Below, piece after piece: positions 12,238 through 28,132 of a stretch of 64,000 bases of DNA. The DNA lies in NCBI RefSeq assembly GCF_036865545.1, contig NZ_CP142208.1, positions 4,464,001 to 4,528,000 of the forward strand. The letters run 5' to 3'. The notes beneath the pieces are model-generated. The model saw only the letters and a program-made list of their open reading frames with translations, did not search any database and was not told where the DNA came from. Every line of letters begins with the position of its first letter. The stretch's first letter is position 1. A program made the position numbers and the translations under genes. The DNA is from Erwinia sp. E_sp_B01_1. GTDB taxonomy: Bacteria > Pseudomonadota > Gammaproteobacteria > Enterobacterales > Enterobacteriaceae.

Positions 12238-12904
12238 TTAACCCATCTGTTGCCAGCGGACAAAAGCAGGCCGCTGTGAAGCAACCGCATCGGCCCAGCG
12301 AGTGGGTTCTGGCAGGCGATAACCTTTCAGGCAGCTCTCTACCAGACTCAGGGCCGTGGTGTGATGGATACGATGGCCGGTAGAGATGAACAGAGGGTTA
12401 CAACGCGCCTTGCTGCGCAGTACCCAGCCAATCTGCTCGCCTTTATCCATTAACGGCTGCGTGGTGCCTGGCGTCTCATCGAGAGGCTCAAATTTGCCAC
12501 ACAAACGTCGCTTGGCTACGCCTAATGTCGGCACATCCACCAGCAGCCCAAAATGGCTGGCAACACCCAGACGACGCGGATGGGCAATTCCCTGCCCGTC
12601 CACCATCAGCAGATCCGGCTTTTGCTCCAGTAGCTGCCAGGCAGCCAGCAGCGCCGGGTATTCACGAAAGGAGAGATAGCCGGGAATGTAGGGCATGGTG
12701 GTGGCAACACGTGCCACACGATGCTCAACCAGTTTTAACGAAGGATATTCCAGGATGACCAGGGCGGCGCGGGTCACGTCCCCCCTGTTCAAACCCCACA
12801 TCGGCACCGCCAATGTATCGGGGAGGCATCACATCAAAATCGTCCTCACGCACTACTTCTGCTGCGCGTGCAAGCTGCTCCTGCTTTAATGCCTGAATAT
12901 CCAT
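12238..12904 (-). pseudogene. nfi: Endonuclease V, broken by a +1 frameshift (or sequencing error)
   Basis: Endonuclease V cleaves DNA near deaminated bases (inosine). From the ATG at 12904 (2 bases after the hemE stop) the frame reads [10 protein letters not shown]... to [10 protein letters not shown], which contains the first catalytic Asp (D35 in E. coli). It then runs through six G (plus-strand C-run 12780-12785) where five would keep frame. After the run the other frame continues [20 protein letters not shown] to the end with all later family motifs ([24 protein letters not shown]). Total length 667 = 222 codons plus one base, against 223 residues in E. coli. The downstream fragment alone, starting at a TTG at 12813, lacks the first catalytic Asp. 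A homopolymer sequencing error is a real alternative. Confidence 0.88.
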
Positions 12905-12906
12905 GT

Positions 12907-13974
12907 TTACTCCTGATGGTAAGGGCGTGAAAGTTTGTGAACTGCCTCCACAAATACGCCAGCGTTTTCAGGCGGGACATCCTGATGGATGCCATGACCC
13001 AGGTTAAATACGTGGCCCGTGCCGTTGCCAAAGCCGGCCAGAATAGAGGCGACTTCCTGCTCAATACGGGCGGGCGATGCGTAAAGCATAGACGGATCCA
13101 TGTTGCCCTGTAGGGCCACCTTATCGCCAACGCGGCGACGCGCATCGCCAATGTCGGTAGTCCAGTCCAGACCCAGCGCATCACAACCGGTGGCAGCCAT
13201 CGCTTCAAGCCACTGTCCGCCGCCCTTGGTGAACATGGTCACCGGCACGCGGCGGCCGTCGTTTTCACGCTGCAGACCATCGATAATTTTGTGCATGTAG
13301 TGCAGCGAAAACTCGAGATAGTCACGGCCTGTCAGCACGCCGCCCCAGGTATCAAAGATCATCACCGACTGCGCTCCGGCACGGATCTGAGCATTGAGGT
13401 AAAGCGTGACGCTGTCTGCCAGTTTATCCAGCATCAGGTGCAGGGTTTCCGGCTCGGCATACATCATTTTTTTCAGTTTGGTGAAGGCCTTGCTGCTGCC
13501 GCCTTCAACCATGTAGGTAGCCAGCGTCCAGGGACTGCCGGTGAAGCCGATCAGAGGCACTTCGCCGTTGAGATTTTTACGGATGGTACGCACCGCGTTC
13601 ATCACATAGCCCAGCTCCTGCTCCGGATCCGGCACGGGCAGTTTTTCAACGTCTGCACGACAGGTGATCGGGTTGGAGAAACGCGGGCCTTCACCTGCTT
13701 CAAAATAGAGGCCTAATCCCATCGCATCAGGAATGGTCAGGATATCCGAGAACAGGATAGCCGCATCAAGCGGATAGCGACGCAGCGGTTGTAGCGTAAC
13801 CTCACAGGCCAGCTCGGCATTTTTGCACAGCGACATAAAATCCCCGGCCACTGCACGGGTTGCTTTGTACTCTGGCAGATAGCGACCGGCCTGGCGCATC
13901 ATCCACACTGGCGTCACATCTACAGGCTGGCGCAGCAGGGCGCGCAAATAACGGTCGTTCTTCAGTTCACTCAT
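12907..13974 (-). CDS. hemE: Uroporphyrinogen decarboxylase
   Basis: A 355-residue TIM-barrel enzyme of heme synthesis that removes four carboxyl groups from uroporphyrinogen III to give coproporphyrinogen III in the cytosol. Signature [10 protein letters not shown] (27-36) carries the substrate-binding Arg residues and [12 protein letters not shown] (from about 76) the essential Asp. E. coli HemE is 354 residues. It follows nudC by 39 bases and precedes nfi by 2, so the nudC-hemE-nfi series is probably one transcript. Confidence 0.98.
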   Translation of the reverse strand: MSELKNDRYLRALLRQPVDVTPVWMMRQAGRYLPEYKATRAVAGDFMSLCKNAELACEVTLQPLRRYPLDAAILFSDILTIPDAMGLGLYFEAGEGPRFSNPITCRADVEKLPVPDPEQELGYVMNAVRTIRKNLNGEVPLIGFTGSPWTLATYMVEGGSSKAFTKLKKMMYAEPETLHLMLDKLADSVTLYLNAQIRAGAQSVMIFDTWGGVLTGRDYLEFSLHYMHKIIDGLQRENDGRRVPVTMFTKGGGQWLEAMAATGCDALGLDWTTDIGDARRRVGDKVALQGNMDPSMLYASPARIEQEVASILAGFGNGTGHVFNLGHGIHQDVPPENAGVFVEAVHKLSRPYHQE

Positions 13975-14013
13975 CTTCAGGGCTCTCTTTCATTCAGGCG
14001 CGCAGTATATCAT

Positions 14014-14799
14014 TCATTCGGCTTCGGCGCGGCAGAGCGCCACCGTGTCCTCTATCAGGCGGCGGGCTACGGTTCCGGCAGGCGGCAACTGCGGTAAGGC
14101 ATCAAAACGGTACCAGCCCGCATCCAGCAGCTCTTTGGGATCGATATTGATTTCACCACTGTCGTAATCGGCCAGATACGCCACCATCAGCGACTGTGGG
14201 AAGGGCCAGGGCTGCGAGGAGACGTAGCGCAAATTTTTCACTTTCAGCGCACTCTCTTCCATCACTTCACGTGCCACCGCCTGTTCGAGCGTTTCGCCGA
14301 CTTCAACAAAGCCCGCCAGCACCGTATAGATTCCGTTACGGTGTTTAGTGTGCTGGGCCAGTAGAATTTCTTCTCCGCGACGGATCGCAACAATGATGCA
14401 GGGGGAAATTTGAGGATAATAACGCTGGCGACAGTGGCGACAGAGGCAGGCCCATTCGGTTTTGCTGTGATGCATTTCGTGACCACAATAGCCGCACCAC
14501 TTATGGGATCGGTAGAACTCCGCCAGTTGAATCCCCTTCCCGGCAAGCTGAAACAGGCCGACATCCTGGTCAAGGATCTGCCGTAACGATCCCATGCCGC
14601 TGTCCCGATTTTCAGAGATCAAAAAGACAGGATCGCCCTGCCATTCACCGATTAAAGATCCCTGGGATCCCACAACGTTTAAATCTTGTGCGCTACCGAA
14701 CGGTAATTGACCTTTTGGTAACCAAAGTTTATGTTCGTGACTGACAACCCACCAGCCAACGTCTACGCTTGTTATCTCACGTGCCATAAATTTGCTCAT
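14014..14799 (-). CDS. nudC: NAD(H) diphosphatase / NAD-RNA decapping hydrolase
   Basis: A 261-residue Nudix hydrolase that cleaves NADH to NMNH and AMP and removes NAD caps from RNA in E. coli. Zinc-ribbon Cys residues are C102, C105, C120 and C123. The Nudix box starts at [12 protein letters not shown] (163) and contains REVMEES; its final Gly is replaced by Ala (EESAL). The NADH-specific SQPWPFPQS motif is at 195-203. An internal Met5 start would also be in family range (257 residues in E. coli). It is divergent from rsd, with only 72 bases between starts. Confidence 0.96.
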   Translation of the reverse strand: MSKFMAREITSVDVGWWVVSHEHKLWLPKGQLPFGSAQDLNVVGSQGSLIGEWQGDPVFLISENRDSGMGSLRQILDQDVGLFQLAGKGIQLAEFYRSHKWCGYCGHEMHHSKTEWACLCRHCRQRYYPQISPCIIVAIRRGEEILLAQHTKHRNGIYTVLAGFVEVGETLEQAVAREVMEESALKVKNLRYVSSQPWPFPQSLMVAYLADYDSGEINIDPKELLDAGWYRFDALPQLPPAGTVARRLIEDTVALCRAEAE

Positions 14800-14871
14800 C
14801 CTCAGCTTACAGACTTTCTGAATTACTGGATTGGGTTTGAAAAGTTTACAATTACACTCATGGAGTTTCTC

Positions 14872-15378
14872 ATGCTAAACCAGTTAGAAGTCCTGACCGC
14901 GCGTGTTGGCGGATGTAGCGACCTGGTAGACTTTTGCCTGCGCTCGCGCAAGCAGCTACTGATTACCTATTATCATCTGGTTGGCATCAAGCCTAACAAG
15001 GAATCAGTGACTACGCTCGACGAAAACGCGCTGGATAATTTCTGCCAGGGGTTAGTGGATTACCTTTCTACAGGCCACTTCACAATTTATGAGCGTTTTA
15101 TCGAAGAGATGGAAGGCAGCGAGCAATTAGCCAGAGCCGCCATTATTTACCCCTCTTTGCAGGCCAATACCGAGCTGATTATGCAGGTTTATGATTCGCA
15201 TCTGGAATGCGCCATCGATCATGATAACTATCTGGAGTTCCAGACTGCCTTGTCGTCCGTGGGGGAAGCGCTGGAAGCCAGATTTACCCTTGAAGACAGA
15301 TTTATTCAGCTGGCCCTGGAAAAAAACGGCGTTAATCTTGCCGCCGCGAATGATAACGCCCTGGCCCGCCCCGCTTAA
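14872..15378 (+). CDS. rsd: Regulator of sigma D (anti-sigma-70)
   Basis: A 168-residue helical protein that binds the sigma-70 subunit and favours alternative sigma use in stationary phase (known for E. coli Rsd, 158 residues). The start [12 protein letters not shown] at 14872 is chosen because it is colinear with E. coli and has GGAG 7 bases upstream; the frame is open further upstream by chance. Conserved segments include [32 protein letters not shown] and [11 protein letters not shown]. Divergent from nudC, upstream of the thiamin operon. Confidence 0.95.
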   Translation: MLNQLEVLTARVGGCSDLVDFCLRSRKQLLITYYHLVGIKPNKESVTTLDENALDNFCQGLVDYLSTGHFTIYERFIEEMEGSEQLARAAIIYPSLQANTELIMQVYDSHLECAIDHDNYLEFQTALSSVGEALEARFTLEDRFIQLALEKNGVNLAAANDNALARPA

Positions 15379-15406
15379 CGTTACGAAAATGTTGCAGTTT
15401 TAAAAA

Positions 15407-15429
15407 AGCCCCTTTATGCTGAAGGGGCT
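15407..15429. terminator. Hairpin between rsd and the thi riboswitch
   Basis: AGCCCCTT and AAGGGGCT form a perfect 8-bp stem with a 7-nt loop, 28 bases after the rsd stop. A run of A precedes it but no T-run follows, so on the plus strand termination would be weak. Confidence 0.5.
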
Positions 15430-15494
15430 ATAAGCGGTGAGCGAAACTTTTCACCACCGCCATTTTGCTGGTGCCTCTGCGTACCGCAAAATTC

Positions 15495-18249
<2,755 letters not shown>

Positions 18250-18260
<11 letters not shown>

Positions 18261-19011
18261 CAGTGACTTTATGCGTTACAGCCGTCAGCTACTGCTGGAG
18301 GAGTTTGGTCTGGACGGTCAGCAAAAGCTTCAGGCGGCCAGCGTGCTGATTATCGGCCTTGGCGGCCTGGGTTCACCAGCCGCTCTTTACCTCGCGGCGG
18401 CAGGTGTGGGCAAGCTGGTGCTGGCTGATGATGATGAGGTGCATATCAGCAATCTTCAACGGCAGATCCTCTTCCGCTCCACCGAAACCGGCCAGTCAAA
18501 GGTCGCAATGGCCAAAAAGCACCTTCAGGCCCTGAACCCGCAAGTTGAGTTTATCGCGCTGGATCGCCGCATGACCGCTGATGCGCTGAATGAAACCGTG
18601 CAGTGGGTCGATCTGGTGCTGGATTGCAGCGATAACATGGAAACACGCCATGCCGTGAATGCTGCCTGCGTCAGGAATGCCAGACCCCTGATCAGCGCCA
18701 GCGCGGTGGGTTTTGGCGGCCAGTTACTGGTTCTGACCCCGCCCTTTACCCACGGCTGCTATCGCTGCCTGTGGCCAGATGAAGCAGAGCCACAACGTAA
18801 TTGCCGCAATGCCGGCGTTCTTGGCCCGGTAGTGGGTGTAATGGGGACGCTTCAGGCGCTGGAGGCGCTGAAAATGCTTGCCGGTCAGCCTTCCAGTCTT
18901 GCTGGCAAACTGCGCCTGTTTGACGGACGGCAGCAAACCTGGCGAACGCTGTCGCTGGAACGCAGTGCCGGCTGCAAAGTTTGTGGGAGCAGTCATGAAA
19001 TTGCTTGTTAA
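18250..19011 (+). CDS. thiF: ThiS adenylyltransferase
   Basis: A 253-residue E1-like enzyme that adenylates the C terminus of the sulfur carrier ThiS. ATP-binding loop GLGGLGS at 36-42; zinc Cys pairs C170/C173 (CYRC) and C242/C245 (CKVC); C185 (NCRNAG) corresponds to the E. coli Cys that forms an acyl-disulfide with ThiS. The chosen start [13 protein letters not shown] overlaps thiE by 11 bases; the longer open frame upstream lies within thiE and is not expected to be translated. Confidence 0.97.
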
Positions 19012-19195
19012 CGATGACAGCCTGACGCTGGCTGGCACACCAACCCTGGTCGGGCTTCTGGAGCATCTTAGCCGCCACCAGCCCGGTACCGCGCTGGCGG
19101 TAAATCAGCACATTATTTCCCGTGACCGCTGGTCTGACTATTACTTACAGGAGGGCGATGAAGTGGTGATTTTCCAGGCCATCGCCGGAGGCTGA
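18995..19195 (+). CDS. thiS: Sulfur carrier protein ThiS
   Basis: A 66-residue ubiquitin-like sulfur carrier ending in the obligatory Gly-Gly (IAGG), which is adenylated by ThiF and thiocarboxylated for thiazole formation by ThiG. The ATG is within the last codons of thiF (17-base overlap), preceded by GGGAG. The length matches E. coli ThiS. Confidence 0.96.
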   Translation: MKLLVNDDSLTLAGTPTLVGLLEHLSRHQPGTALAVNQHIISRDRWSDYYLQEGDEVVIFQAIAGG

Positions 19196-19196
19196 T

Positions 19197-19973
19197 ATGC
19201 TGAAGATTGCTGATAAAACCTTTTCATCACGTCTTTTTACCGGCACCGGTAAATTCTCCAGTCCGCAGGTGATGCTTGATGCCCTGCGCGAGTCCGGCAG
19301 CCAGCTGGTGACGATGGCTATGAAGCGGGTGGATTTGCGCGGTGGCGATGACGGGATATTGCGCCCGTTACAGGAGTTGGGAGTTCAGCTACTGCCAAAT
19401 ACCTCCGGTGCCAAAACGGCCGAAGAAGCTATCTTCGCCGCTCGTCTTGCGCGCGAGGCTCTGGGCACAAGCTGGCTGAAGCTGGAGATCCATCCCGATG
19501 TCCGCTACCTGCTACCTGATGCTATTGAAACGCTGAAAGCGGCAGAAACGCTGGTAAGAGAAGGATTTACCGTCTTGCCCTACTGCCATGCCGATCCCGT
19601 GCTTTGCCGGCGACTGGAGGAAGTGGGTTGTGCGGCAGTAATGCCTCTTGGTGCACCCATTGGCAGCAATCAGGGGCTTAAAACGCGCGATCTCCTGGCA
19701 ATCATTATTGAGCAGGCCGGGATCCCGGTAGTAATTGATGCCGGGATTGGCGCCCCAAGCCACGCCAGCGAAGCCCTGGAACTGGGCGCGGATGCCGTAC
19801 TGGTCAATACTGCTATAGCCTCCGCGCAGGATCCGGTGCAGATGGCTCGCGCCTTTAAGCTGGCCGTTGAGGCAGGGGCACTGGCCTGGCGTAGCGGATT
19901 AGGTAGCCGGCATTATCAGGCCGTAGCCACCAGCCCGCTAACCAGTTTCCTGCAGGCCGGAGAACCGGTATGA
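19197..19973 (+). CDS. thiG: Thiazole synthase
   Basis: A 258-residue TIM-barrel enzyme that builds the thiazole ring from deoxyxylulose phosphate, ThiS-thiocarboxylate and dehydroglycine. The Schiff-base Lys is K95 in WLKLEIHPD. The GTGKF region and phosphate-binding [23 protein letters not shown] (19733-19801) segments are intact. It starts 1 base after the thiS stop, and its stop overlaps the thiH start. Confidence 0.98.
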   Translation: MLKIADKTFSSRLFTGTGKFSSPQVMLDALRESGSQLVTMAMKRVDLRGGDDGILRPLQELGVQLLPNTSGAKTAEEAIFAARLAREALGTSWLKLEIHPDVRYLLPDAIETLKAAETLVREGFTVLPYCHADPVLCRRLEEVGCAAVMPLGAPIGSNQGLKTRDLLAIIIEQAGIPVVIDAGIGAPSHASEALELGADAVLVNTAIASAQDPVQMARAFKLAVEAGALAWRSGLGSRHYQAVATSPLTSFLQAGEPV

Positions 19974-21094
19974 AAAGTTTTGTCTCGCAGTGGGAGCAAC
20001 TGGAGTGGGATGACATCCGCATGCGGATCCACAGCAAAACAGCGGCCGATGTGGAGCGCGCCCTGAACGCCGCGAAAGTGGGCCGCGAGGAGTTGATGGC
20101 CCTGCTCTCTCCCGCAGCCCAGGCCTATCTGGAACCGCTGGCGCAAAAAGCCCAGCGTCTTACCCGTCAGCGATTCGGCCATGCTGTTAATCTTTTTGTC
20201 CCGCTCTATCTTTCCAATCTTTGCGCCAACGACTGTACCTACTGCGGCTTCTCAATGAGTAACCGCATCAGGCGCAAAACGCTGGACGCAGAGGAGATCG
20301 CGCGGGAGTGTGCCGCCATCCGCGCGATGGGCTTCGACAATTTATTACTGGTAACGGGTGAACATCAGAGCAAAGTAGGCATGGCTTATTTCCGTGAACA
20401 TTTACCGGCTATTCGACAGCACTTCAGCTCTCTGATGATGGAAGTCCAGCCGATGAGTGAAGCTGAGTATGCCGAACTGAAAACGCTGGGGCTGGATGGC
20501 GTGTTGGTTTATCAGGAGACCTACCACCCTTCTGTTTACAGCCAGCATCATCTGAAAGGCAATAAACAGGATTTCTTCTTCCGGCTGGAAACGCCGGACA
20601 GGCTGGGGCGGGCTGGTGTGGATAAGATTGGCCTTGGGGCCTTGATCGGCCTGTCGGACAGCTGGCGGACTGACTGCTATATGATGGCAGAGCATCTGCT
20701 GTGGTTACAGAAAACGTACTGGCAGAGCCGGTATTCCGTGGCCTTCCCCCGGCTGCGCCCCTGTGCTGGCGGTATACAGCCAGCGTCTTTGATGGATGAG
20801 GCTCAACTGGTTCAGGTGATTTGCGCTTTCCGGTTGTTTGCACCCGAAGTGGAGCAGTCGCTCTCGACGCGTGAGTCGCCACAGTTTCGCGATAAAGTTG
20901 TGCCGCTGGCGATTAATACCCTCAGCGCCTTTTCCAAAACTCAGCCAGGTGGCTACGCTGATGGCCAGACAGAGCTGGAACAGTTCTCGCCTCACGATAA
21001 CCGCCGGCCTCAGCAGGTGGCAGAAGCGCTGGTGGCTGCGGGGATGCAGCCAGTCTGGAAAGACTGGGATGGTTATCTGGGAAGGGGCTCGTAA
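19970..21094 (+). CDS. thiH: Tyrosine lyase (2-iminoacetate synthase)
   Basis: A 374-residue radical-SAM enzyme that splits tyrosine into dehydroglycine and p-cresol for ThiG. The iron-sulfur motif CxxxCxxC is at C85, C89 and C92 (CANDCTYC). Its use instead of the oxidase ThiO fits an enterobacterial, oxygen-independent thiazole route. ATGA overlap with thiG. Last gene of the operon. E. coli ThiH is 377 residues. Confidence 0.98.
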   Translation: MKSFVSQWEQLEWDDIRMRIHSKTAADVERALNAAKVGREELMALLSPAAQAYLEPLAQKAQRLTRQRFGHAVNLFVPLYLSNLCANDCTYCGFSMSNRIRRKTLDAEEIARECAAIRAMGFDNLLLVTGEHQSKVGMAYFREHLPAIRQHFSSLMMEVQPMSEAEYAELKTLGLDGVLVYQETYHPSVYSQHHLKGNKQDFFFRLETPDRLGRAGVDKIGLGALIGLSDSWRTDCYMMAEHLLWLQKTYWQSRYSVAFPRLRPCAGGIQPASLMDEAQLVQVICAFRLFAPEVEQSLSTRESPQFRDKVVPLAINTLSAFSKTQPGGYADGQTELEQFSPHDNRRPQQVAEALVAAGMQPVWKDWDGYLGRGS

Positions 21095-21200
21095 AAAAAG
21101 TGACACGCAGGTAATGAGATAAATAATCTCTGGAAGCAGCAACACATTGTCAGCCACCTCCGCTGGGATCCCTCAGCAGAGGCGGTAAAGTGACCGCGTT

Positions 21201-21217
21201 GACCCCCTCAGGGGGTT
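21201..21217. terminator. Small GC hairpin between thiH and yjiR
   Basis: ACCCCCT and AGGGGGT arms with a minimal loop lie between two convergent genes. There is no T-run on either strand, so termination is uncertain. No gene is visible between 21095 and 21231. Confidence 0.35.
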
Positions 21218-21231
21218 GACCAGGGTCAGGA

Positions 21232-22713
21232 TTACTCCCTCATGCTGACCCTGCCTTCTTGTTCCAGCGAAGGAACTGAAGAAGGGAGAGTCAATCCGCA
21301 GCGTTCCATAGCACGCTCTACTGCCGCACCAAGGATTTCTAAAGCTTTGTCGGTTTTTTCATTAAAAGGTTGGGCATAACTCAGACGTAAACAGTTGCGA
21401 TATTTACCCGAGGCGGAGAACAAAGACCCTACGGCGACCTGCAGCTTAGCCTCCCGTAGTTCCTTATTGAGGCGCACTGCATCAAAGGCTTCCGGAAGCT
21501 CAATCCACATCAAAAACCCGCCCTGTGGCCGGGTGACACAAATACCACAGGGGAAATAATGCCTGACCCAATGCGTGAAAACTTCCAGATTACGCTGGTA
21601 TTGCTGACGCATACGGCGGAGATGCGCAGGGTAATGCCCCTGACGAACAAATTCGGCTATTGCCATCTGTGTTTGCGTCGCGGTTGAGCCGGTCACGATG
21701 TATTTCATATGCAAAACGCGATCTAAATAACGCCCTGGCACTACCCAGCCAACCCGTAATCCGGGAGCGACAGTTTTGGAAAAAGAGCTGCACAGCAATA
21801 CACGTCCCTCATCATCAAACGACTTGATGGTGACTGGACGGGGATAGTCATAAGCCAGTTCACCATAGACATCGTCTTCAACGATCGCCACATCAAATCG
21901 TTGTGCCAGCGCAAGCAATGCACGCTTACGGGATTCCGGCATGATAAACCCCAATGGATTATTGCAGTTTGGCACCACCACCACCGCTTTTACCGGCCAC
22001 TGTTCAAAGGCCAGCTCCAGTGCTTCAAGGCTGATGCCTGTCTGGGAGTCGGTAGGGATCTCAATGGCCCGGATTCCAAAACCCCGCAGCGTTTGCATAA
22101 TGCCGTGGAAAGTCGGGGACTCTACCGCCACGATTTCGCCTGGCTGGCACACAGCACGAATTGAGACGGATAACGCTTCATGACAGCCGGTGGTGATCAC
22201 TATGTCATCAGGCGTCAGATGGCATCCACCATCCACAGAAAGTCGGGCAATCTGTTCACGTAATTCAGGCACACCGTAGATATTGTCGTAACTCAGCAAC
22301 CGCGCATCCTGCCGGTGCCCGAGGCGACTCATAATTTTCCACAGCGGTTTGAGGGTGGGTTGTTCGAGATCGGGCATGCCGCTGCCAAGCTGAAAAATAT
22401 CTTTTTCCTGCCTGGCATTCAGAAGTTCCAGCACGGCATCCCACTGGGTAATTTCAACCGGACGCTGTGCCGGGCGGGTCAGGGCTGGCACTGGAGGTTC
22501 TGCTTTACGCGGAGTCACAAAATAGCCGGAACGGGGCTGAGGAGTGATGAGCTGACGCTCTTCCAGCAAATGATAAGCCTGCTGAACCGTACTGATGCTG
22601 ACGCCATGCTCAGCGCTCAGGATCCTTACCGAGGGCAGCCGTTCACCACACTGGTACAAACCCTGTTGAATGCGCTCAGCCAGTAGATCAGCCAGATGTT
22701 GATATCGCGTCAT
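21232..22713 (-). CDS. yjiR: MocR-type regulator, YjiR-like
   Basis: A 493-residue fusion of an N-terminal GntR winged helix (PSVRILSAEHGVSISTVQQA recognition region) to an aminotransferase class I fold. The PLP-binding Lys is K313 in SSFSKTVAPG, so it is expected to sense an amine or vitamin-B6-linked ligand. Start MTRYQHLADLL at 22713 has GGAGGAG upstream; a GTG-type extension of five codons is less likely. It resembles E. coli YjiR and is divergent from a YjiS-like gene, the same pair as in E. coli but located here between thiH and rpoC. Target genes are unknown; autoregulation and control of yjiS are typical for the family. Confidence 0.88.
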   Translation of the reverse strand: MTRYQHLADLLAERIQQGLYQCGERLPSVRILSAEHGVSISTVQQAYHLLEERQLITPQPRSGYFVTPRKAEPPVPALTRPAQRPVEITQWDAVLELLNARQEKDIFQLGSGMPDLEQPTLKPLWKIMSRLGHRQDARLLSYDNIYGVPELREQIARLSVDGGCHLTPDDIVITTGCHEALSVSIRAVCQPGEIVAVESPTFHGIMQTLRGFGIRAIEIPTDSQTGISLEALELAFEQWPVKAVVVVPNCNNPLGFIMPESRKRALLALAQRFDVAIVEDDVYGELAYDYPRPVTIKSFDDEGRVLLCSSFSKTVAPGLRVGWVVPGRYLDRVLHMKYIVTGSTATQTQMAIAEFVRQGHYPAHLRRMRQQYQRNLEVFTHWVRHYFPCGICVTRPQGGFLMWIELPEAFDAVRLNKELREAKLQVAVGSLFSASGKYRNCLRLSYAQPFNEKTDKALEILGAAVERAMERCGLTLPSSVPSLEQEGRVSMRE

Positions 22714-22750
22714 CGTATCTCCTCCCACCCATTTTTATACAAAAAACCAG

Positions 22751-22832
22751 TACAGATTCGGTTTCCTGTCACCATTCAGACTCACTATCCCGCAATCTGT
22801 ATGTTAAATAAAGGTGAATTTTGCATCTGTAT
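22751..22832. promoter_or_regulatory. Candidate YjiR operator repeats
   Basis: ATCTGTAT occurs at 22795-22802 and again at 22825-22832 (exactly 30 bp apart), and the inverse TACAGATT is at 22751-22758. They fill the yjiR-yjiS intergenic region. MocR regulators commonly bind spaced direct repeats near divergent genes; assignment to YjiR is inference. Confidence 0.5.
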
Positions 22833-22884
22833 TGCTTTTGCGTTGCTGGTCAAAATAGCGTTAAAACCAGATGAGGAGAGCAGG

Positions 22885-23076
22885 ATGGAATTTCAAGAAA
22901 ACCGCGCTGCGCGGCCCTTCGCAGCATCGCCTTTTAAGCTGATGTTCAGATTGCCTTACCGGTTATGGAAAGCCTGGCGGCTCCGTAGCCAGACCCGCAA
23001 AATCCTCTCCGGATTGAGCGACACGCAGTTAAAAGATATCGGATTAACCTGTGAAGATATTCGCCGGTATAAGTAA
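22885..23076 (+). CDS. yjiS: DUF1127 small protein, YjiS-like
   Basis: A 63-residue, strongly basic protein. The C-terminal half carries the DUF1127 pattern (RKILSGLSDTQLKDIGLTCE), a helix-turn ending in DIG. In alpha-proteobacteria such proteins bind RNA or affect phosphate and carbon metabolism; the role here is unknown. The ATG at 22885 follows GAGGAGAGCAGG. The N terminus MEFQENRA resembles E. coli YjiS. Divergent from yjiR; a strong terminator follows. Confidence 0.85.
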   Translation: MEFQENRAARPFAASPFKLMFRLPYRLWKAWRLRSQTRKILSGLSDTQLKDIGLTCEDIRRYK

Positions 23077-23187
23077 TGTGGTGTGGCATTGGGGATTCGA
23101 CGTTGGGCATTGGGCAACAGTCAGGCTCCCCATTACCAGAGGTAATCCAGCCGGGTTACCTCAATTTTTATCCTGCATAAATGACAC

Positions 23188-23214
23188 AAAACCGCCTTTA
23201 AGGGCGGTTTTTTT
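23188..23214. terminator. Strong terminator between yjiS and the HIU hydrolase gene
   Basis: AACCGCC and GGCGGTT arms followed by TTTTTT on the plus strand, with A-runs on the left that provide T on the minus strand. It can serve both convergent genes. Confidence 0.88.
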
Positions 23215-23253
23215 ATCAGCGCTACTTTGCCAGTGGATGTTTACCTCCTGAGA

Positions 23254-23676
23254 TCAGTTGCCCCGATAAGTGGAATACCCATACTGGCTCAGTAACAGCG
23301 GGATATGTAAATGTTCGCCGCTCTCTTCAACATGGAAGATCACCGGGATCTCAGGGAAAAATGTTGGCTGTTTAACCTTCTTAAAATAGTCTCCCGTTTT
23401 GAAGACCACCTTATAGTCTCCCTGGGCCAGTTGTTTATCTGCCGGGAACAATGCCGCAATACGACCATTCCGATCGGTAGTCCCCGAGGCCAGTTTTATC
23501 CATTGCCCTTTTTGCTGTTGCTCAAGGTCAACCTCAATCCCTGCTGTAGGGACGCCTGTCTGCAGATTCAGTACATGCACGCTGACCGGGTTTTTCACCG
23601 TAGCCTGGTCCGCTGCATTTGAGATCAACGGGGCCAGGGCCAGAGAAGCCAGCAGCATTGTTTTTACCAGAGTCAT
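23254..23676 (-). CDS. hiuH: Periplasmic 5-hydroxyisourate hydrolase (transthyretin-like)
   Basis: A 140-residue protein: signal peptide (1 to about 21, MTLVKTMLLASLALAPLISNA), then the transthyretin-like fold that hydrolyses 5-hydroxyisourate in urate breakdown. Active-site residues of the family are visible: H34 (SVHVLNL), R72 (DRNGRI) and H124 (EHLHIPLLLS). The C-terminal YRGS signature reads YRGN. No other urate or allantoin gene is in the window, so the substrate would come from elsewhere. It stands alone between yjiS and rpoC, a position not occupied by this gene in E. coli K-12. Confidence 0.9.
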   Translation of the reverse strand: MTLVKTMLLASLALAPLISNAADQATVKNPVSVHVLNLQTGVPTAGIEVDLEQQQKGQWIKLASGTTDRNGRIAALFPADKQLAQGDYKVVFKTGDYFKKVKQPTFFPEIPVIFHVEESGEHLHIPLLLSQYGYSTYRGN

Positions 23677-23784
23677 AAATATCCTTAGTGAGTGATTGCT
23701 AGCAAAACAATACCCTTTTTATTAGCAATGTAAGCATAATGACTTTCAAATCTGAAATTTCCCAGACGAGCCGGATTACAGGCA

Positions 23785-23813
23785 TAAAAAAACCGCTCCG
23801 GAGAGCGGTTTTT
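23785..23813 (-). terminator. rpoC terminator
   Basis: AACCGCTC and GAGCGGTT form a perfect 8-bp stem with loop CGGA; on the minus strand it is followed by seven T. It lies 24 bases past the rpoC stop and ends the rplJL-rpoBC transcript. Confidence 0.93.
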
Positions 23814-23836
23814 AACGTCAGGGACAGAAACGAGGA

Positions 23837-28057
<4,221 letters not shown>

Positions 28058-28086
28058 GGATTAGCTCCCGTCGGAGTGAGACTTCT

Positions 28087-28110
28087 CAGCACGCCCAGAC
28101 GGGCGTGCTG
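28087..28110. other. Intercistronic hairpin between rpoB and rpoC
   Basis: CAGCACGCCC and GGGCGTGCTG form a perfect 10-bp stem with a 4-nt loop (AGAC). No T-run follows, so it is more likely an mRNA stability or processing element than a terminator. Confidence 0.6.
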
Positions 28111-28132
28111 TAACCAGTACAAATTCGAGTGC

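Noticed and set aside
12238..12813. A complete 191-residue endonuclease V starting at 12813
   Set aside because: The start is TTG in the wrong frame for the conserved N terminus, which is encoded upstream in another frame; treated as a frameshifted gene.
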